A stretch of DNA of 13,533 nucleotides from an uncultured Clostridium sp. (lineage in GTDB: Bacteria; Bacillota; Clostridia; Lachnospirales; Lachnospiraceae). The stretch's first letter is position 1, and each line of letters begins with the position of its first letter. Where the stretch lies: assembly GCA_945946715.1 (NCBI GenBank), contig CAMEWU010000041.1, forward strand, positions 1 to 13,533, given 5' to 3'. The notes beneath the pieces were generated by a model. That model worked only from the letters and a program-made list of their open reading frames with translations, made no database searches and was not told the origin of the DNA. The position numbers were made by a program, and so were the translations under genes. Below are positions 13,177-13,533 of the stretch, one piece after another.

Positions 13177-13533
13177 ATTCTGTACGTTGAATATGAAGAT
13201 GAAAAGGTAAAAGAATTGTTCGATGATTTGAATGACGTCAGAGGTTCTAAAAACCTTATGAAACGTGCGATAGGTGCAGAACTCACGAAAGCTGTAAAAA
13301 AACGTTATAATCAGATGATTTCTTTTTCTTCATTCTCTGCTCTTCAACAATCCAGAATAGGGAAAATGGAATCACTTGAAGGAGACAGGAAAGGCTCATA
13401 TTCATTGACTGTCTCTGCAAATTATCGATTGATTATTAAGCCGAAAGCAAAAGACCAAAGTGCAGAAAGTTTAAAAAGATGTGACACTTTTGTCATAGAA
13501 GGGGTGATTGATTATCATGGAAAAGGAACTAAA
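13177..13533 (+). CDS. higB: HigB/RelE-type toxin, non-canonical start, runs off the window
   Basis: The frame is open from upstream of 13177 to the window end (about 119 residues). It reads YVEYEDEKVKELFDDLN, then an Arg/Lys-rich middle (IGAELTKAVKKRYNQM), then KMESLEGDRKGSYSLTVSAN and YRLIIKP, and near the end VIEGVIDYHGKG. The L.GDRKG.YS....NYRLI pattern is that of RelE-fold mRNA interferases of the HigB group. GGAGGTGAT (13165-13173) is a near-perfect Shine-Dalgarno. The codon at the expected distance is ATT (13177), followed by CTG (13180), with no in-frame ATG or GTG nearby; TTG at 13216 would remove the first strand. I chose 13177 on spacing and homology in outline. Toxin-first order with the antitoxin start overlapping its 3' end is typical of higBA. 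The stop lies beyond the window. Confidence 0.75.
   Translation, partial: MLYVEYEDEKVKELFDDLNDVRGSKNLMKRAIGAELTKAVKKRYNQMISFSSFSALQQSRIGKMESLEGDRKGSYSLTVSANYRLIIKPKAKDQSAESLKRCDTFVIEGVIDYHGKGTK
13517..13533 (+). CDS. higA: Start of the likely HigA antitoxin, cut by the window edge
   Basis: ATG at 13517 opens MEKEL in a different frame from the toxin, with GGGGTGA at 13501-13507 as a ribosome site nine bases upstream. Position and overlap with the toxin's end match the HigA gene of higBA pairs, but only five codons are visible. Confidence 0.4.

Overview
The window looks like the chromosome of a low-GC Firmicute, most likely a gut Lachnospiraceae (Roseburia/Eubacterium/Dorea type). This is inferred from AT-rich coding DNA, strong AGGAGG ribosome sites, a 7TM-HD-GYP receptor, a secreted protein with InlB-type repeats and a clostridial C-terminal module, and an IS110 transposase C-terminus of the kind common in these genomes. 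No rRNA or intact tRNA is present to fix the species. Nearly all genes lie on the + strand.

Region 1 (1-6318) is orderly. It holds the tail of an unknown gene, a LacI-type sugar-binding domain protein without its DNA-binding head, a membrane HD-GYP protein (probable cyclic-di-GMP phosphodiesterase), and a tight run of three cell-envelope genes. These three are a polytopic GT-C-like membrane protein, a polyprenyl-phosphate-type family 2 glycosyltransferase that overlaps it by 29 bases, and a secreted surface protein. The run ends at a textbook intrinsic terminator. The two glycosyltransferase-like genes probably make and use a lipid-linked sugar at the membrane; acceptor and sugar cannot be read from sequence.

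Region 2 (6319-13533) is a decayed accessory island. Short live genes alternate with remnants broken in different ways: a C-terminal stub with no start, a flavodoxin-like tail fused behind a lipoprotein gene, an XRE-type regulator with a one-base frameshift, a metallophosphoesterase tail, an IS110 transposase tail and a tyrosine-integrase tail joined head to head, and a degenerate tRNA-Ser-like segment. The apparently intact genes are a lipoprotein, an unknown 123-aa protein, an unknown 194-aa membrane protein, an XRE-family regulator, a RhuM-Fic/Doc fusion protein, a WG-repeat protein, and at the right edge a HigB-type toxin followed by the first codons of its likely HigA antitoxin.

The most interesting signals are regulatory. 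(a) GTGCA-N5-TGCAC sites with 30-31 bp spacing overlap a promoter in front of the broken XRE gene, so they look like orphaned operators. (b) A 15-bp hairpin hides the ribosome site of the RhuM-Fic gene, while that gene's own candidate promoter would start transcription inside the loop; this would silence read-through transcripts only. (c) The HigB-type toxin has a near-perfect Shine-Dalgarno but no ATG, GTG or TTG at the expected place, only ATT or CTG. (d) The 123-aa, 194-aa membrane and XRE genes behind one good promoter form a compact cassette of unknown function that may be a small accessory or defence system.
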